DNA from: CAJCIY01 sp964245825
GTDB lineage: Bacteria; Actinomycetota; Actinomycetes; Mycobacteriales; CAJCIY01
Length of the DNA: 64,000 bases
Direction: 5' to 3'
Assembly: GCA_964245825.1 (NCBI GenBank)
Contig: CAXTNT010000001.1
Location: 124,001 to 188,000, forward strand
Shown here: one piece after another, positions 17,934 through 26,465 of the stretch
Numbering within the stretch: the stretch's first letter is position 1
Layout of the letters: each line of letters opens with the position of its first letter
Translations under genes and position numbers: made by a program
The notes under the pieces: model-generated
Told to the model about the DNA's origin: nothing
The model's input: only the letters and a program-made list of their open reading frames with translations
Databases searched by the model: none

Positions 17934-18911
17934 TCAGAGCGGACGTCGGCCCGGTGCCGCGGCATCGTTCGGGTCGTACCAGTCCCGGGTGAGCTCGAGC
18001 CAGAGGCCCCACCCGGCCCAGCGGCCGAGCGGTGCGTACCGAGCCCGGATCTCGGCGTCGGTCATGGCGGCGAGCCCCAGGACGCGCGGCAGCTTCGCCC
18101 GCACCCAGGAGTCGATCGCCAGCCCCCGCGGCCGGCCGAGGACCCCCAGCATCCCCTCGGCGGCGTATGGGCCGAAGCCGCGCAGCCCGGTGATGGCCGA
18201 GGTCAGCTCCGCGTCGGTCTGCGCACCGCCCAGCCAGTCCTCCACCGGTTCGGTGGTGGACGCCAGCGCCACGAACGACTCGGCGCGGTACCCGGCGCGG
18301 ACCACCGCACGCAGGTGTGTGACCCCGGCCCGGGCCACCGCCGCGGGGGTGGGAAAGGCGCGCTCCCCGGCCGGCCCGACCGCCCCGAGGGTGTCGACCA
18401 GCCTGGTCAGCATGGCGCGGGTCAGCGCCCAGGAGCAGTTGGTGGTTGCCAGCATCCGCGCGAGGTCCTCCCACACGGTGGGCGAGCGCAGCAGTCGCCC
18501 GCCGCCGGCCGCCGGGACCCATGCCAGCCACGGCACCGCCGCACAGGCCGCGTAGAGCTCGCTCACGTCGTCGTCTACACAGAGCATCCGCCGCAGCTGC
18601 GCGCGGATCGCCGCCCGGTCGGCCCGGGTGGCGGTGACCCGTCCCCAGGTGACGAGGCCACGCGCGGTCACCGTGACGGTGAGCGGGCCGGCGTCGGGGA
18701 GTGCGAGCGTGCGGTGCAGGCGCCGCCGGTCCTCGTCGTACGCACACGGCGGCAGGCCGCTCCAGCCGTGCGAGCGGGCGACCCGGTCCAGCGTCCAGCC
18801 GGGCGGCGTCGGGCCGAGCGACAGCCGCCCGGTGCGCGGCAGGTCGTGACCGGGCGGGGGGACGCCGAGCATGCCCCGGGCCAGGACCTCGACCTCGGCC
18901 TCAGCCCCCAT
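17934..18911 (-). CDS. HhH-GPD base-excision DNA glycosylase
   Basis: This 325-residue protein ends in an HhH-GPD fold: hairpin LRGFGPYAAEGML, then LAIDSWVR with the catalytic Asp. This is the AlkA/Ogg-like arrangement that flips out and removes damaged bases such as 3-methyladenine. The N-terminal ~130 residues look like the beta domain of AlkA-type enzymes. The ATG giving MGAEAEVE overlaps the end of the pterin dehydratase by 11 bases, so the two are probably co-translated. It ends at a convergent gene. The exact lesion is not readable. No iron-sulphur cysteine set is seen. Confidence 0.82.
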   Translation of the reverse strand: MGAEAEVEVLARGMLGVPPPGHDLPRTGRLSLGPTPPGWTLDRVARSHGWSGLPPCAYDEDRRRLHRTLALPDAGPLTVTVTARGLVTWGRVTATRADRAAIRAQLRRMLCVDDDVSELYAACAAVPWLAWVPAAGGGRLLRSPTVWEDLARMLATTNCSWALTRAMLTRLVDTLGAVGPAGERAFPTPAAVARAGVTHLRAVVRAGYRAESFVALASTTEPVEDWLGGAQTDAELTSAITGLRGFGPYAAEGMLGVLGRPRGLAIDSWVRAKLPRVLGLAAMTDAEIRARYAPLGRWAGWGLWLELTRDWYDPNDAAAPGRRPL

Positions 18912-19191
18912 CGGCCAGAGCGTCGATGCGCCTCGCCAGGCGCAGGTCCAGCTCCGTGACCCCACCGGCGGAGTGCGTGCTCAGCACGAAGCGGACGGTG
19001 CGCCAGCGGATGTCGATGTCGGGGTGGTGCTCGGCCTCCTCGGCGAGCACGGCCACCGCGTCGACGAGAGCGACGGCCGCGGGGAAGCTCGCCGCCTCGA
19101 CCGTCCGACTGATGGCGGCGGTGTCCCCAGACCAGAGGGGCAGGCCGGCGAGTGCGGCGGCCAGGGCGGTGGGGGCCAGCGTGTCGGGCAT
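18901..19191 (-). CDS. Pterin-4a-carbinolamine dehydratase family protein
   Basis: This 96-residue protein has the dehydratase signature EAEHHPDIDIRW, containing the catalytic histidines, and the usual length (~95-100). The enzyme recycles 4a-hydroxytetrahydrobiopterin; in many bacteria without a pterin hydroxylase its role is unclear. ATG choices giving MPDTLA or, 9 bases upstream, MTTMPD are both possible. The divergent Nudix gene starts only ~10 bases away. It overlaps the following glycosylase by 11 bases. It was found as the tail of a much longer open frame whose upstream part is only a shadow of other genes. Confidence 0.82.
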   Translation of the reverse strand: MPDTLAPTALAAALAGLPLWSGDTAAISRTVEAASFPAAVALVDAVAVLAEEAEHHPDIDIRWRTVRFVLSTHSAGGVTELDLRLARRIDALADGG

Positions 19192-19201
19192 GGTGGTCAT
19201 C

Positions 19202-19585
19202 ATGGCCGGCGTCGTGGTGGTCGCGGCGGCCATCCTGCGGGACGGGCGGGTGCTGGCCTGTCGTCGCTCGTCGGGGACGTACGCCGGCCGGTGGGAGTTC
19301 CCCGGCGGCAAGGTCGAACCCGGCGAGAGCGAGCCGGCGGCGCTCGTCCGCGAAGGCCTCGAGGAGCTCGGTCTGACCCTGACCGTGGGCGCCCGGGTCG
19401 GTGTCGACACGCCGGTCGCGGTGGGGGTGCTGCGCCTGTATCTCGTCTCGGCCAGCGGCGAGCCGGAGCTGCGGGTGCACGACGCCGTCGCCTGGTGCTC
19501 GGCGCACGACATCGACGACCGGCCGTGGATTGCCGCCGACCTGGGCCTGGTCGCGGCGGTCAGGGCCCTGCTGGCGTCGCGGTGA
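19202..19585 (+). CDS. MutT-type Nudix pyrophosphohydrolase
   Basis: This 127-residue enzyme has a full Nudix box, GKVEPGE...REGLEELGL, matching GX5EX7REUXEEXGU except for Gly at the first U. The nearby WEFPGG is typical of MutT/8-oxo-dGTP-cleaning enzymes that hydrolyse oxidised nucleotides to monophosphates. An alternative ATG 12 bases upstream would make its start overlap that of the divergent dehydratase. No ribosome site is seen, fitting leaderless expression. Its end overlaps the convergent M50 gene by 26 bases. Next to a DNA glycosylase, a nucleotide-hygiene role makes sense. Confidence 0.88.
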   Translation: MAGVVVVAAAILRDGRVLACRRSSGTYAGRWEFPGGKVEPGESEPAALVREGLEELGLTLTVGARVGVDTPVAVGVLRLYLVSASGEPELRVHDAVAWCSAHDIDDRPWIAADLGLVAAVRALLASR

Positions 19586-20747
19586 GCCGGCGCGCGAAGG
19601 CCTGCACCAGCGGTCCGGTCCGGTCCAGTGCCATCGCCTCGTGCAGCGAGGTCTCGGCCCGGCCACGCTGACCCAGGCCCAGCTCCGCCCAGCCCCGCGC
19701 GGCCAGGACGCCGGCGCGGTCGGCGGCCGACGCCGCGCCGCCCGCAGACCACGCGGCGATCTCCGCCGCCTCGGCGTACCGGCCCTGAAGCAGTCGTACC
19801 AGCGCCAGCGTGTGGGCGACCGCGGCGCGCTGCTCGCCCGGCGCCGTCGGTCCGATCGAGGCCATGGCGTGCTCCGCCTGGGTGGCGGCCCGGTCCAGGT
19901 CGGTGTCCGGCCCCCGACCGTCTCCGGTCAGCATCAGCATGGCCAGGGCCTCGGCCCGGAGGTGGTCGGCGACCCACGGCCGGTCCGGATCTGCCGCGTC
20001 CAGGGCCAGGCGGGCCGCGTCCTCGTAGCGGCCGGCCGAGAGCACGGCCTGGGCGAGCACCAGCCGGACGTACGGGCCGTCCCGGCGGGCCAGCCCGGCC
20101 AGGAATGTCTGAGCGGCCGGGACGCCGCCGTTGTCGTAGGCGCGCGCCGCCGCCTGCAGATCCGGGTCGGCCGGCGTCAGGAACGTGCCCCGGTGCCGCA
20201 GCAGGGCCAGCAGCTGCCTGCCGTCGTTGGGGCCGCCCGAGGTGCTGGTGAAGCCGCCCACCATCGGGATGGCGTTGCTGGCGAGGGCGAGCACGTTTGC
20301 CAACAACAGCTCCGCGACCCACACCGTGCCGGTGCCCAGGGCCAGCGCGACCACGATCAGCGCCAGGTGGAGCGCGATCCCCGCGACGGCGATCGCGACG
20401 AGCTGGCCGCGTCGCGCGCCCCGTGGCGGCACGTAGGTGACGTGGGCGGCCACGATGATCGGCCGCAGGTCGAGCCAGGAGCCGGCCGGGCTCAGCCGCG
20501 GCCCGAAGCCGAGCCGCATGCCCGTCACCCGCGCGCCGACGGCGACGCCGACGACCGCGTGCGCGACCTCGTGCGCCGCGATCGAGACGACCAGGATCAC
20601 CACGTACGTCAGGGCAGCGCTCAGCCGGGACGTGCCGGCGGTCGCGAACTGCCCGCCGATCCAGGCCGCCACCGCCAGGCTGAGCAGCGCGCGGAGTGCG
20701 AGCGACCGCTCGATCGCGGCCGCACGGGCTCGGTCCTCGGCGGCCAT
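19560..20747 (-). CDS. M50 site-2-type membrane protease with TPR-like tail
   Basis: This 395-residue protein has a membrane part (~15-160) carrying the zinc motif HEVAH (59-63) and the second motif NDG (174-176) after NAIPMVG. This is the pattern of site-2 intramembrane metalloproteases. Residues ~185-395 are a soluble all-helical region resembling tetratricopeptide repeats (AQAVLSAGRYEDAARLAL, ALVRLLQGRYAEAAEIAA), a likely protein-binding module. No PDZ domain is present. TAGCGT 6 bases before the ATG suggests leaderless transcription. Such proteases often release anti-sigma factors, but no substrate gene is adjacent. Confidence 0.87.
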   Translation of the reverse strand: MAAEDRARAAAIERSLALRALLSLAVAAWIGGQFATAGTSRLSAALTYVVILVVSIAAHEVAHAVVGVAVGARVTGMRLGFGPRLSPAGSWLDLRPIIVAAHVTYVPPRGARRGQLVAIAVAGIALHLALIVVALALGTGTVWVAELLLANVLALASNAIPMVGGFTSTSGGPNDGRQLLALLRHRGTFLTPADPDLQAAARAYDNGGVPAAQTFLAGLARRDGPYVRLVLAQAVLSAGRYEDAARLALDAADPDRPWVADHLRAEALAMLMLTGDGRGPDTDLDRAATQAEHAMASIGPTAPGEQRAAVAHTLALVRLLQGRYAEAAEIAAWSAGGAASAADRAGVLAARGWAELGLGQRGRAETSLHEAMALDRTGPLVQAFARRLTATPAGP

Positions 20748-20753
20748 GACCCG

Positions 20754-20759
20754 ACGCTA
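20754..20759 (-). promoter_or_regulatory. -10 box TAGCGT, leaderless M50 gene
   Basis: TAGCGT on the minus strand is separated by 6 bases from the ATG of the M50 protease gene. The divergent typA promoter lies within 30 bases. Confidence 0.5.
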
Positions 20760-20783
20760 GTCCGGCGCGGTCGCCGGGGGCCG

Positions 20784-20789
20784 TACGAT
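20784..20789 (+). promoter_or_regulatory. -10 box TACGAT for typA
   Basis: TACGAT fits TANNNT and predicts an RNA start near 20796, with a ~28-base leader to the chosen ATG. An in-frame ATG at 20788 overlaps this box and is therefore unlikely to be the start. Confidence 0.4.
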
Positions 20790-20823
20790 GGGTCAATCCC
20801 CGCACGGAACTGGTGGCTCCCGC

Positions 20824-22698
20824 ATGCCCGCAACGCAGACCCGCGACGACCTCCGCAACCTCGCGATCGTCGCGCACGTCGACCACGGCAAGACCACGCT
20901 CGTCGACGCCATGCTGTGGCAGTCCGGGGCCTTCACCAGCCACCAGGCCGAGACCGGTGAGGTCTCCGACCGGGTGATGGACTCGATGGACCTCGAGCGC
21001 GAGAAGGGGATCACGATCCTCGCGAAGAACACGTCGGTCCGGTACGGCACGGGGGACGCGGTGGTGACGCTCAACATCATCGACACGCCCGGCCACGCCG
21101 ACTTCGGCGGTGAGGTCGAGCGCGGGCTGTCGATGGTCGACGGCGTGCTGCTGCTCGTCGACGCCAGCGAGGGACCGCTGCCGCAGACCCGTTTCGTGCT
21201 GCGCAAGGCGCTCGAGGCGCGGCTCCCCGTCGTGCTGGTGATCAACAAGGTGGACCGCGCGGACGCCCGGATCGCCGAGGTGGTGGACGAGACCTACGAG
21301 TTGTTCCTGGACCTCGACGCGGACGAGCACCAGATCGAGTTCCCGATCGTGTACTGCCAGGCCAAGACCGGCAGGGCCTCGCTGACCCGGCCGGCCGACG
21401 GCACCTCGCCCGACGGCGCCGACCTCACCGCGCTGTTCGACACGATCCTCACCTCCGTGCCCGCGCCGGTGTACGACCCGGAGATGCCGCTGCAGGCGCT
21501 GGTCACCAACCTCGACTCCTCCCCGTACCTGGGCCGGCTGGCCCTGTGCCGGGTCGTCAACGGGACGCTCACCCGCGGCCAGCAGGTGATCTGGTGCAAG
21601 GCCGACGGCACCTCGGAGCGGGTCAAGGTCAGCGAGCTGCTAATGACGGAGGCGCTCGAGCGCCAGCCGGCGGAGAAGGCCGGCCCGGGCGACATCATCG
21701 CGGTCGCCGGCATCGCGGAGATCACCATCGGGGAGACGCTCGCCGATCTCGACGACCCGCGGCCGCTGCCGGTCCCGACGATCGACGAGCCGTCGATCTC
21801 CATGACGCTCGGTGTGAACACCTCGCCGCTGGCCGGCCGGTCCGGCAAGAAGCTCACCGCCCGGCTGCTCAAGACGCGGCTCGACACCGAGCTGGTCGGC
21901 AACGTGTCGATCCGGGTCCTCGACACCGAGCGACCCGACACCTGGGAGGTGCAGGGCCGCGGCGAGCTGCAGCTGGCGATCCTCGTCGAGATCATGCGCC
22001 GCGAGGGCTTCGAGCTGACCGTCGGCAAGCCGCAGGTGGTGACCCGCGTGGTCGACGGCAAGGTGCACGAGCCGATGGAGCGGATGACGATCGACGCGCC
22101 GACCGACTACCAGGGCGTGCTCATGCAGCTGCTCGCGCTCCGGAAGGGCCGGCTCGAGCAGATGGTCGACCACGGCACCGGCTGGATCCGGATGGAGTAC
22201 GTGGTGCCGGCGCGCGGCCTGATCGGCTTCCGGACCGAGTTCCTCACCGAGACCCGGGGGACGGGCCTGCTGCACCACATCCACGAGGGTTACTCCCCGT
22301 GGCACGGCGAGCTCCGTACCCGTCCGACGGGCTCGCTCTGCGCCGACCGCTCCGGCCCGACGACCGGCTACGCGCTGGCCAACCTGCAGGAGCGCGGCAC
22401 CATGTTCGTCGGTCCCGGCACCGAGGTGTACGAGGGGATGGTCGTCGGTGAGAACTCGCGGTCCGACGACATGGACGTCAACCCCACCAAGGAGAAGAAG
22501 CTCACCAACATGCGGATGTCCTCGGGCGACGTGCTGGTGCCGCTGATCCCGCACCGCCAGCTGTCGCTGGAGCAGGCGCTGGAGTTCTGTCGCGAGGACG
22601 AGTGCGTCGAGGTCACCCCGGCCACGGTCCGCATCCGCAAGGTCGTGCTCGACGCCGGCGAACGCGGCCGGACCCGCGGCCGGGCTGCCAAGGGCTGA
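20824..22698 (+). CDS. typA: Translational GTPase TypA/BipA
   Basis: This 624-residue GTPase of the EF-G-like family binds ribosomes and helps assembly or translation under stress. Motifs are clear: G1 AHVDHGKTT near the start, DTPGHADFGGE, NKVDR, and the C-terminal TypA stretch RGLIGFRTEFLTETRGTG and NSRSDDMDVNPTKEKKLTNMR. Length and order match the family. The ATG giving MPATQTRDDLRN is preferred because homologues start just before RDDLRNLAIVAH. It is the first recognisable gene of a backbone that, from memory, matches Rv1165 onward in M. tuberculosis. Confidence 0.97.
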   Translation: MPATQTRDDLRNLAIVAHVDHGKTTLVDAMLWQSGAFTSHQAETGEVSDRVMDSMDLEREKGITILAKNTSVRYGTGDAVVTLNIIDTPGHADFGGEVERGLSMVDGVLLLVDASEGPLPQTRFVLRKALEARLPVVLVINKVDRADARIAEVVDETYELFLDLDADEHQIEFPIVYCQAKTGRASLTRPADGTSPDGADLTALFDTILTSVPAPVYDPEMPLQALVTNLDSSPYLGRLALCRVVNGTLTRGQQVIWCKADGTSERVKVSELLMTEALERQPAEKAGPGDIIAVAGIAEITIGETLADLDDPRPLPVPTIDEPSISMTLGVNTSPLAGRSGKKLTARLLKTRLDTELVGNVSIRVLDTERPDTWEVQGRGELQLAILVEIMRREGFELTVGKPQVVTRVVDGKVHEPMERMTIDAPTDYQGVLMQLLALRKGRLEQMVDHGTGWIRMEYVVPARGLIGFRTEFLTETRGTGLLHHIHEGYSPWHGELRTRPTGSLCADRSGPTTGYALANLQERGTMFVGPGTEVYEGMVVGENSRSDDMDVNPTKEKKLTNMRMSSGDVLVPLIPHRQLSLEQALEFCREDECVEVTPATVRIRKVVLDAGERGRTRGRAAKG

Positions 22699-22705
22699 CG
22701 CGCTC

Positions 22706-24835
22706 TCAGCCGCCGAGGTGTCGGCGGAGCCACTCGACCTGCAGCAGCAGCAGGTTCTCCCGCTCGGTCGCGCCGCCGCCCAGATGGGTCGCGCCGGTCA
22801 GCGGGAGCACGTCGTGCGGGCGCCCCGCCGCGAGCAGCGCCGCCGACAGCCGCAGCGTGTGTGCGGCCACGACGTTGTCGTCCGCGAGGCCGTGAATGAG
22901 CAGCAGCGGCCGGCGCAGCCCGGGTGCCAGCGGGAGCAGCGACGCCCGCTGGTAGGAGTCTGCCGCGGTGTCCAGGCCGAGGTAGCGCTCGGTGTATGCG
23001 GTGTCGTAGAGCCGCCAGTCGGTCGGCGGTGCGCCGGCGACGGCCGCATGGAAGACGTCGGGGCGGGACAGCACCGCGAGGGCGGCCAGCCAGCCGCCGA
23101 ACGACCAGCCGCGGATGCCGACGCGGCCGAGATCCAGGTCCGGGTGGTGGCGGGCAGCGAGCTCGAGCGCGGCGACCTGGTCGGCCACCGTCACCGTGAC
23201 GTCCGGGGCGATCGCCTTCTCCCAGGCGAGCCCGACCCCGGGCGTCCCGCGGCCGTCGGCCACCACGACCGCGAACCCCTGGTCGGCGAGCCACTGCGCC
23301 TCCAGCCAGCCGGCCTGCGCCTGCAGGTTGACGCTGTGGTGCGGGCCGCCGTACGGGTCGAGCAGCACCGGCAGCCTCGTGCCTGCGACGTGGCCGGTCG
23401 GCAGGACGACGGCGACGTGCACCCGGTCGTCGGCGTGGCGGTGCACGGTGGGCAGCAGTGGCGGGGTGGCGGCGTACGACCAGATCTGGGTGGTCTCCTC
23501 GTCGTGCCACATCTCCGCCACCGTGCCGACCTGGTCCATGGAGGCGGACAGTCCGACCTGTGTGGTCCCGCCGGTCACGACGGAGTAGACGCCGGGCTCC
23601 TCGGTCAGTCGCTCGCACGCCATCCCGTCCCAGGAGTAGACGTGCCGGCAGGTGGGGTCGCCGTCGGTGCCGGTGAACAGGACGTGGCCGTACGGGTCCA
23701 GGCCCAGGCCGGCAGTGACGTGCACCTCGGGCGGGGTGACCGCGACGCCGTCGACGCAGAGCCGCCGGCGGTCCGCGGCGACGTCCTCCGTCGCGTGCAG
23801 CAGATGTCCGCCCGGGAGCCACGCGGGCACGCCCGCCACCACGTCCAGGAAGGTGTCGGAGACGTCCGCGCGGACGAGCGTCGCGTGCGGTCCCTGCAGC
23901 TCCAGGACCTGCGTCCGGCGCTGGTCGCGGGTGGCCACGAGCAGCAGGGCGGGCCCGTGCGCGGACCAGTGCACCGCGACCAGGTACGGGAAGGCATCGG
24001 CGTCCCAGCCGGTGACCACCTGCGCGCCGGCGGAATCGGCCAGCAGCAGGGAGACCACGGCATTGGGGGTGCCGGCGGCCGGATAGCGCTGGGCGGTCGG
24101 CGACAGCTCTGGGTGCGCCGGGTCGGCGATCCACCACGTCTGCACGGGCGAGTCGTCGACGACGGCGGCGAGCACCGCCGTGGAGTCCGGCGACCACCAC
24201 CAGCCCCGGAACCGGCCGAGCTCCTCGCTGGCGATGAAGTCCGGCAGCCCGCACGTCGTGCCTTCGGCCCCGCCAGCCGACCACAGCGCGGCGCCCTCGA
24301 GGTCCGCGACCTCCAGGCGCCCGCCGACCACGTACCCGACCTTCGTGCCGTCGGGCGAGGGTCGGGGGTCGGCGACCGGTGCGCTGGTCGGGGCCAGCAG
24401 CCGCGCCGGCCCGTCGACGTGGGCGATGCCGAGCCGGCCGGCGAGGGCGAAGGCCGCGACCTGCAGGGCGTCGTCGGCGGCGTACCCGGTGATTCCGCCG
24501 GCCCGCTCGCGGGCGCGTTCACGGCGGGCGCGCTCCTGCGGCGGGAGGTCCGCGTCGCCCGCATCCGACAGCAGCAGGGGGTCGGCGACGAGCCGTTCGC
24601 CGTCGGCGTCGAGGACCCACAGGCAGTGCACCGGGTCAGTGCCACCCCGTGAGCGCAGGAACAGCACGCGGCCGTCGCCGGCGCTGAAGGAACGCGGGCG
24701 TCCGAGCGTGAACGACTGCGTCTCGGCAGCCAGGCGCGGGAACGTCGCGCCGGAGGCGCGCGGGGATCCGGAGGCGCGCGGGGACGTCGCGCCGGAGGCG
24801 CGCGGGGATCCGGAGGCGCGCGCGGATGAGGTCAC
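22706..24835 (-). CDS. S9 family prolyl oligopeptidase/DPP IV-like peptidase
   Basis: This 709-residue protein has an N-terminal beta-propeller region (~40-440) and a C-terminal alpha/beta hydrolase. The triad is S578 in RGWSFGG, D652 in HGLADDNVV and H684 in GATHLGG, exactly as in dipeptidyl peptidase IV relatives. It probably cleaves short proline-containing peptides in the cytoplasm; no signal peptide is seen. The start is uncertain. The GTG used here opens with a 28-residue repeat rich in Ala, Ser, Gly and Arg, encoded by a 42-base tandem duplication. The folded part begins near ETQSFTLGRPR. It is convergent with typA, 7 bases apart. Confidence 0.9.
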   Translation of the reverse strand: MTSSARASGSPRASGATSPRASGSPRASGATFPRLAAETQSFTLGRPRSFSAGDGRVLFLRSRGGTDPVHCLWVLDADGERLVADPLLLSDAGDADLPPQERARRERARERAGGITGYAADDALQVAAFALAGRLGIAHVDGPARLLAPTSAPVADPRPSPDGTKVGYVVGGRLEVADLEGAALWSAGGAEGTTCGLPDFIASEELGRFRGWWWSPDSTAVLAAVVDDSPVQTWWIADPAHPELSPTAQRYPAAGTPNAVVSLLLADSAGAQVVTGWDADAFPYLVAVHWSAHGPALLLVATRDQRRTQVLELQGPHATLVRADVSDTFLDVVAGVPAWLPGGHLLHATEDVAADRRRLCVDGVAVTPPEVHVTAGLGLDPYGHVLFTGTDGDPTCRHVYSWDGMACERLTEEPGVYSVVTGGTTQVGLSASMDQVGTVAEMWHDEETTQIWSYAATPPLLPTVHRHADDRVHVAVVLPTGHVAGTRLPVLLDPYGGPHHSVNLQAQAGWLEAQWLADQGFAVVVADGRGTPGVGLAWEKAIAPDVTVTVADQVAALELAARHHPDLDLGRVGIRGWSFGGWLAALAVLSRPDVFHAAVAGAPPTDWRLYDTAYTERYLGLDTAADSYQRASLLPLAPGLRRPLLLIHGLADDNVVAAHTLRLSAALLAAGRPHDVLPLTGATHLGGGATERENLLLLQVEWLRRHLGG
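24742..24825 (-). repeat. Two-copy 42-bp tandem repeat in 5' end of S9 gene
   Basis: Bases 24742-24783 and 24784-24825 are near-identical 42-base copies. Each contains GGAGGCGCGCGGGGA-type sub-repeats. In frame they encode twice the 14-residue unit ASGSPRASGAT(S/F)PR. The period is a multiple of three, so copy-number change would keep the frame. Confidence 0.9.
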
Positions 24836-24860
24836 GGGCCGAGCATCCCAGTCCGCTCCG

Positions 24861-24866
24861 TAGGCT
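24861..24866 (+). promoter_or_regulatory. -10 box TAGGCT, leaderless mshB
   Basis: TAGGCT ends 7 bases before the ATG of mshB and no ribosome site is present, which fits a leaderless message. Confidence 0.5.
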
Positions 24867-24873
24867 CCGGCAG

Positions 24874-25752
24874 ATGGGCGACAGGCGGCTGCTGCTGGTG
24901 CACGCGCACCCCGACGACGAGACCATCAGCATGGGGGCCACGATGGCGATGTACGCCGCCTCCGGGGCCCAGGTCACGCTCGTGACGTGCACGCTGGGCG
25001 AGGAGGGCGAGATCCTCGTCCCGGCGCTGGCGCACCTGGCGTCGGACCGTGACGACGGGCTCGGGCAGCACCGCATCGGGGAGTTGGCGGCCGCCTGCGC
25101 CGCGCTCGGCGTCACCGACCACCGGTTCCTGGGGGGTCCCGGCCGCTGGCGGGACAGCGGGATGATGGGCACTCCCCAGAACGACGACGCCCGCTGCTTC
25201 TGGCGCAGCGACGAGGCCGAGCGCACCGCGGCGCTTGTGGCGGTCGTGCGCGAGGTCCGGCCGCAGGTCGTCCTCGGGTACGACGAGAACGGCGGCTACG
25301 GGCACCCCGACCACATCCGTGCCCACGACGTGATGGTCGCCGCCGTGGCGGCGGCCGCGGACCCCACGTACCTACCCGACCTGGGCGAGCCGTGGGACGT
25401 CGCGAAGGTCTACTACGGGGTGATCCCGAAGTCCGTGCTCGCCGAGGGGCTGCGGATGATGTCCACGGCGGGCACGCCGTTCGAGGGGATCGAGTCGGTG
25501 GACGACCTGCCCTTCGGCGTCGCCGACGACCTGGTCACCACGCGCATCGACGCGACCGCGTTCCTGGCCGCGAAGGTCGCCGCGATGCGCGCCCACGCGA
25601 GTCAGATCGCGACGGACGGGATGTTCTTCGCGCTCGCCGACGGGGTGGGGCGGATGTCCTTCGGCACCGAGCACTACCTGCTCGCGCGCGGCCAGCAGGG
25701 CCCCGGCGACGGCCGATACGAGACCGACCTGTTCGCGGGGGTCGCGGGCTAG
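24874..25752 (+). CDS. mshB: N-acetyl-GlcN-inositol deacetylase MshB (mycothiol synthesis)
   Basis: This 292-residue zinc deacetylase of the PIG-L/LmbE family removes acetyl from GlcNAc-inositol in the second mycothiol step. The zinc motif HAHPDDE (residues 10-16) and the distal GYGHPDHIRAH supply the ligands. The length and segments such as CTLGEEGEILVP match MshB rather than the shorter Mca-like relatives. Mycothiol is confined to actinobacteria, so this gene supports the taxonomic call. Its TAG stop lies in CTAG shared with the stop codon of the convergent sigma factor gene. Confidence 0.93.
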   Translation: MGDRRLLLVHAHPDDETISMGATMAMYAASGAQVTLVTCTLGEEGEILVPALAHLASDRDDGLGQHRIGELAAACAALGVTDHRFLGGPGRWRDSGMMGTPQNDDARCFWRSDEAERTAALVAVVREVRPQVVLGYDENGGYGHPDHIRAHDVMVAAVAAAADPTYLPDLGEPWDVAKVYYGVIPKSVLAEGLRMMSTAGTPFEGIESVDDLPFGVADDLVTTRIDATAFLAAKVAAMRAHASQIATDGMFFALADGVGRMSFGTEHYLLARGQQGPGDGRYETDLFAGVAG

Positions 25753-26465
25753 AAGCTCCTGGTGATCAACCCGGTGGCGACGCGGGCCACGTCATAGGTC
25801 ACATCGGTGGCCGCGGTGAGCGTTGCTGCCGCCACGTGGAACTGCGCCTTGCGCTTCGCCAGCGTCCGCCAGCCGCCGACGAACAGCAGCAGCGCACCAG
25901 CCCAGCCGCGCAGCGTGTGCCGGCCCCGCGAGAGCAACGACTCCACCGTCTTGTACGGCACCGCCATCGTCACCGCGATCGCGCCGACGTCCTGACCCCG
26001 CGCCCGCAGCCACAGGGCGCGGGCCTGCCGCTCGGGCAGCCGGTCGACCTGCTGGGCGAGCCACCGGGCGTGCAGGTCGTCGACGACCTCGTCCTCGGGG
26101 GCGGGCACCGAGGTGGGCTCGTAGGTGGCCAGGCGCAGGTCGCGGCGCCGGTCCCGCACGGTGCGGCGGTGGACGTCGGCGCACAGCCGCAGCGTGGTGG
26201 TCACCAACCACGGGCGGAGGGCCTCGTCCTCGACCGCCGCGGTGGCGGCGCGCAGCATCGCCTCGGACACGACGTCCTCGGCCACGTGACCCTCGACGCG
26301 CTGGCGGGCCAGGCCCAGCAGCAGCGGACGGTGCGCCCAGGCGGCGGCCCACCGGTCGCGGTCGACCTCGGCAGGGGGCGCGAGCGGCCCGGCCTCCGGC
26401 AGCACCACCAGGTGCGCGCGCGGCGCCGGCACCACGTCGGGCTCGCCGAGGCACGGCTGTGTCAT
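25749..26465 (-). CDS. ECF-type RNA polymerase sigma factor
   Basis: This 238-residue protein has a short sigma region 2 (LGLARQRVEGHVAEDVVSEA) and region 4 with a helix-turn-helix (DVGAIAVTMAVPYKTVESLLSRGRHTL). A ~50-residue tail after region 4 is Ala-rich and could carry regulation. GGAGGAG precedes the ATG. It is divergent from the hopanoid operon with ~150 bases between, and no anti-sigma gene is adjacent. A role in controlling the hopanoid genes is an inference from position only. The Asp-rich region 2.2 is weaker than in classical ECF factors, so promoter choice cannot be predicted. Confidence 0.82.
   Translation of the reverse strand: MTQPCLGEPDVVPAPRAHLVVLPEAGPLAPPAEVDRDRWAAAWAHRPLLLGLARQRVEGHVAEDVVSEAMLRAATAAVEDEALRPWLVTTTLRLCADVHRRTVRDRRRDLRLATYEPTSVPAPEDEVVDDLHARWLAQQVDRLPERQARALWLRARGQDVGAIAVTMAVPYKTVESLLSRGRHTLRGWAGALLLFVGGWRTLAKRKAQFHVAAATLTAATDVTYDVARVATGLITRSF

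Noticed and set aside
24742..24825. Repeat considered as a CRISPR or REP element
   Set aside because: Only two directly joined copies without spacers, in frame with a coding region.
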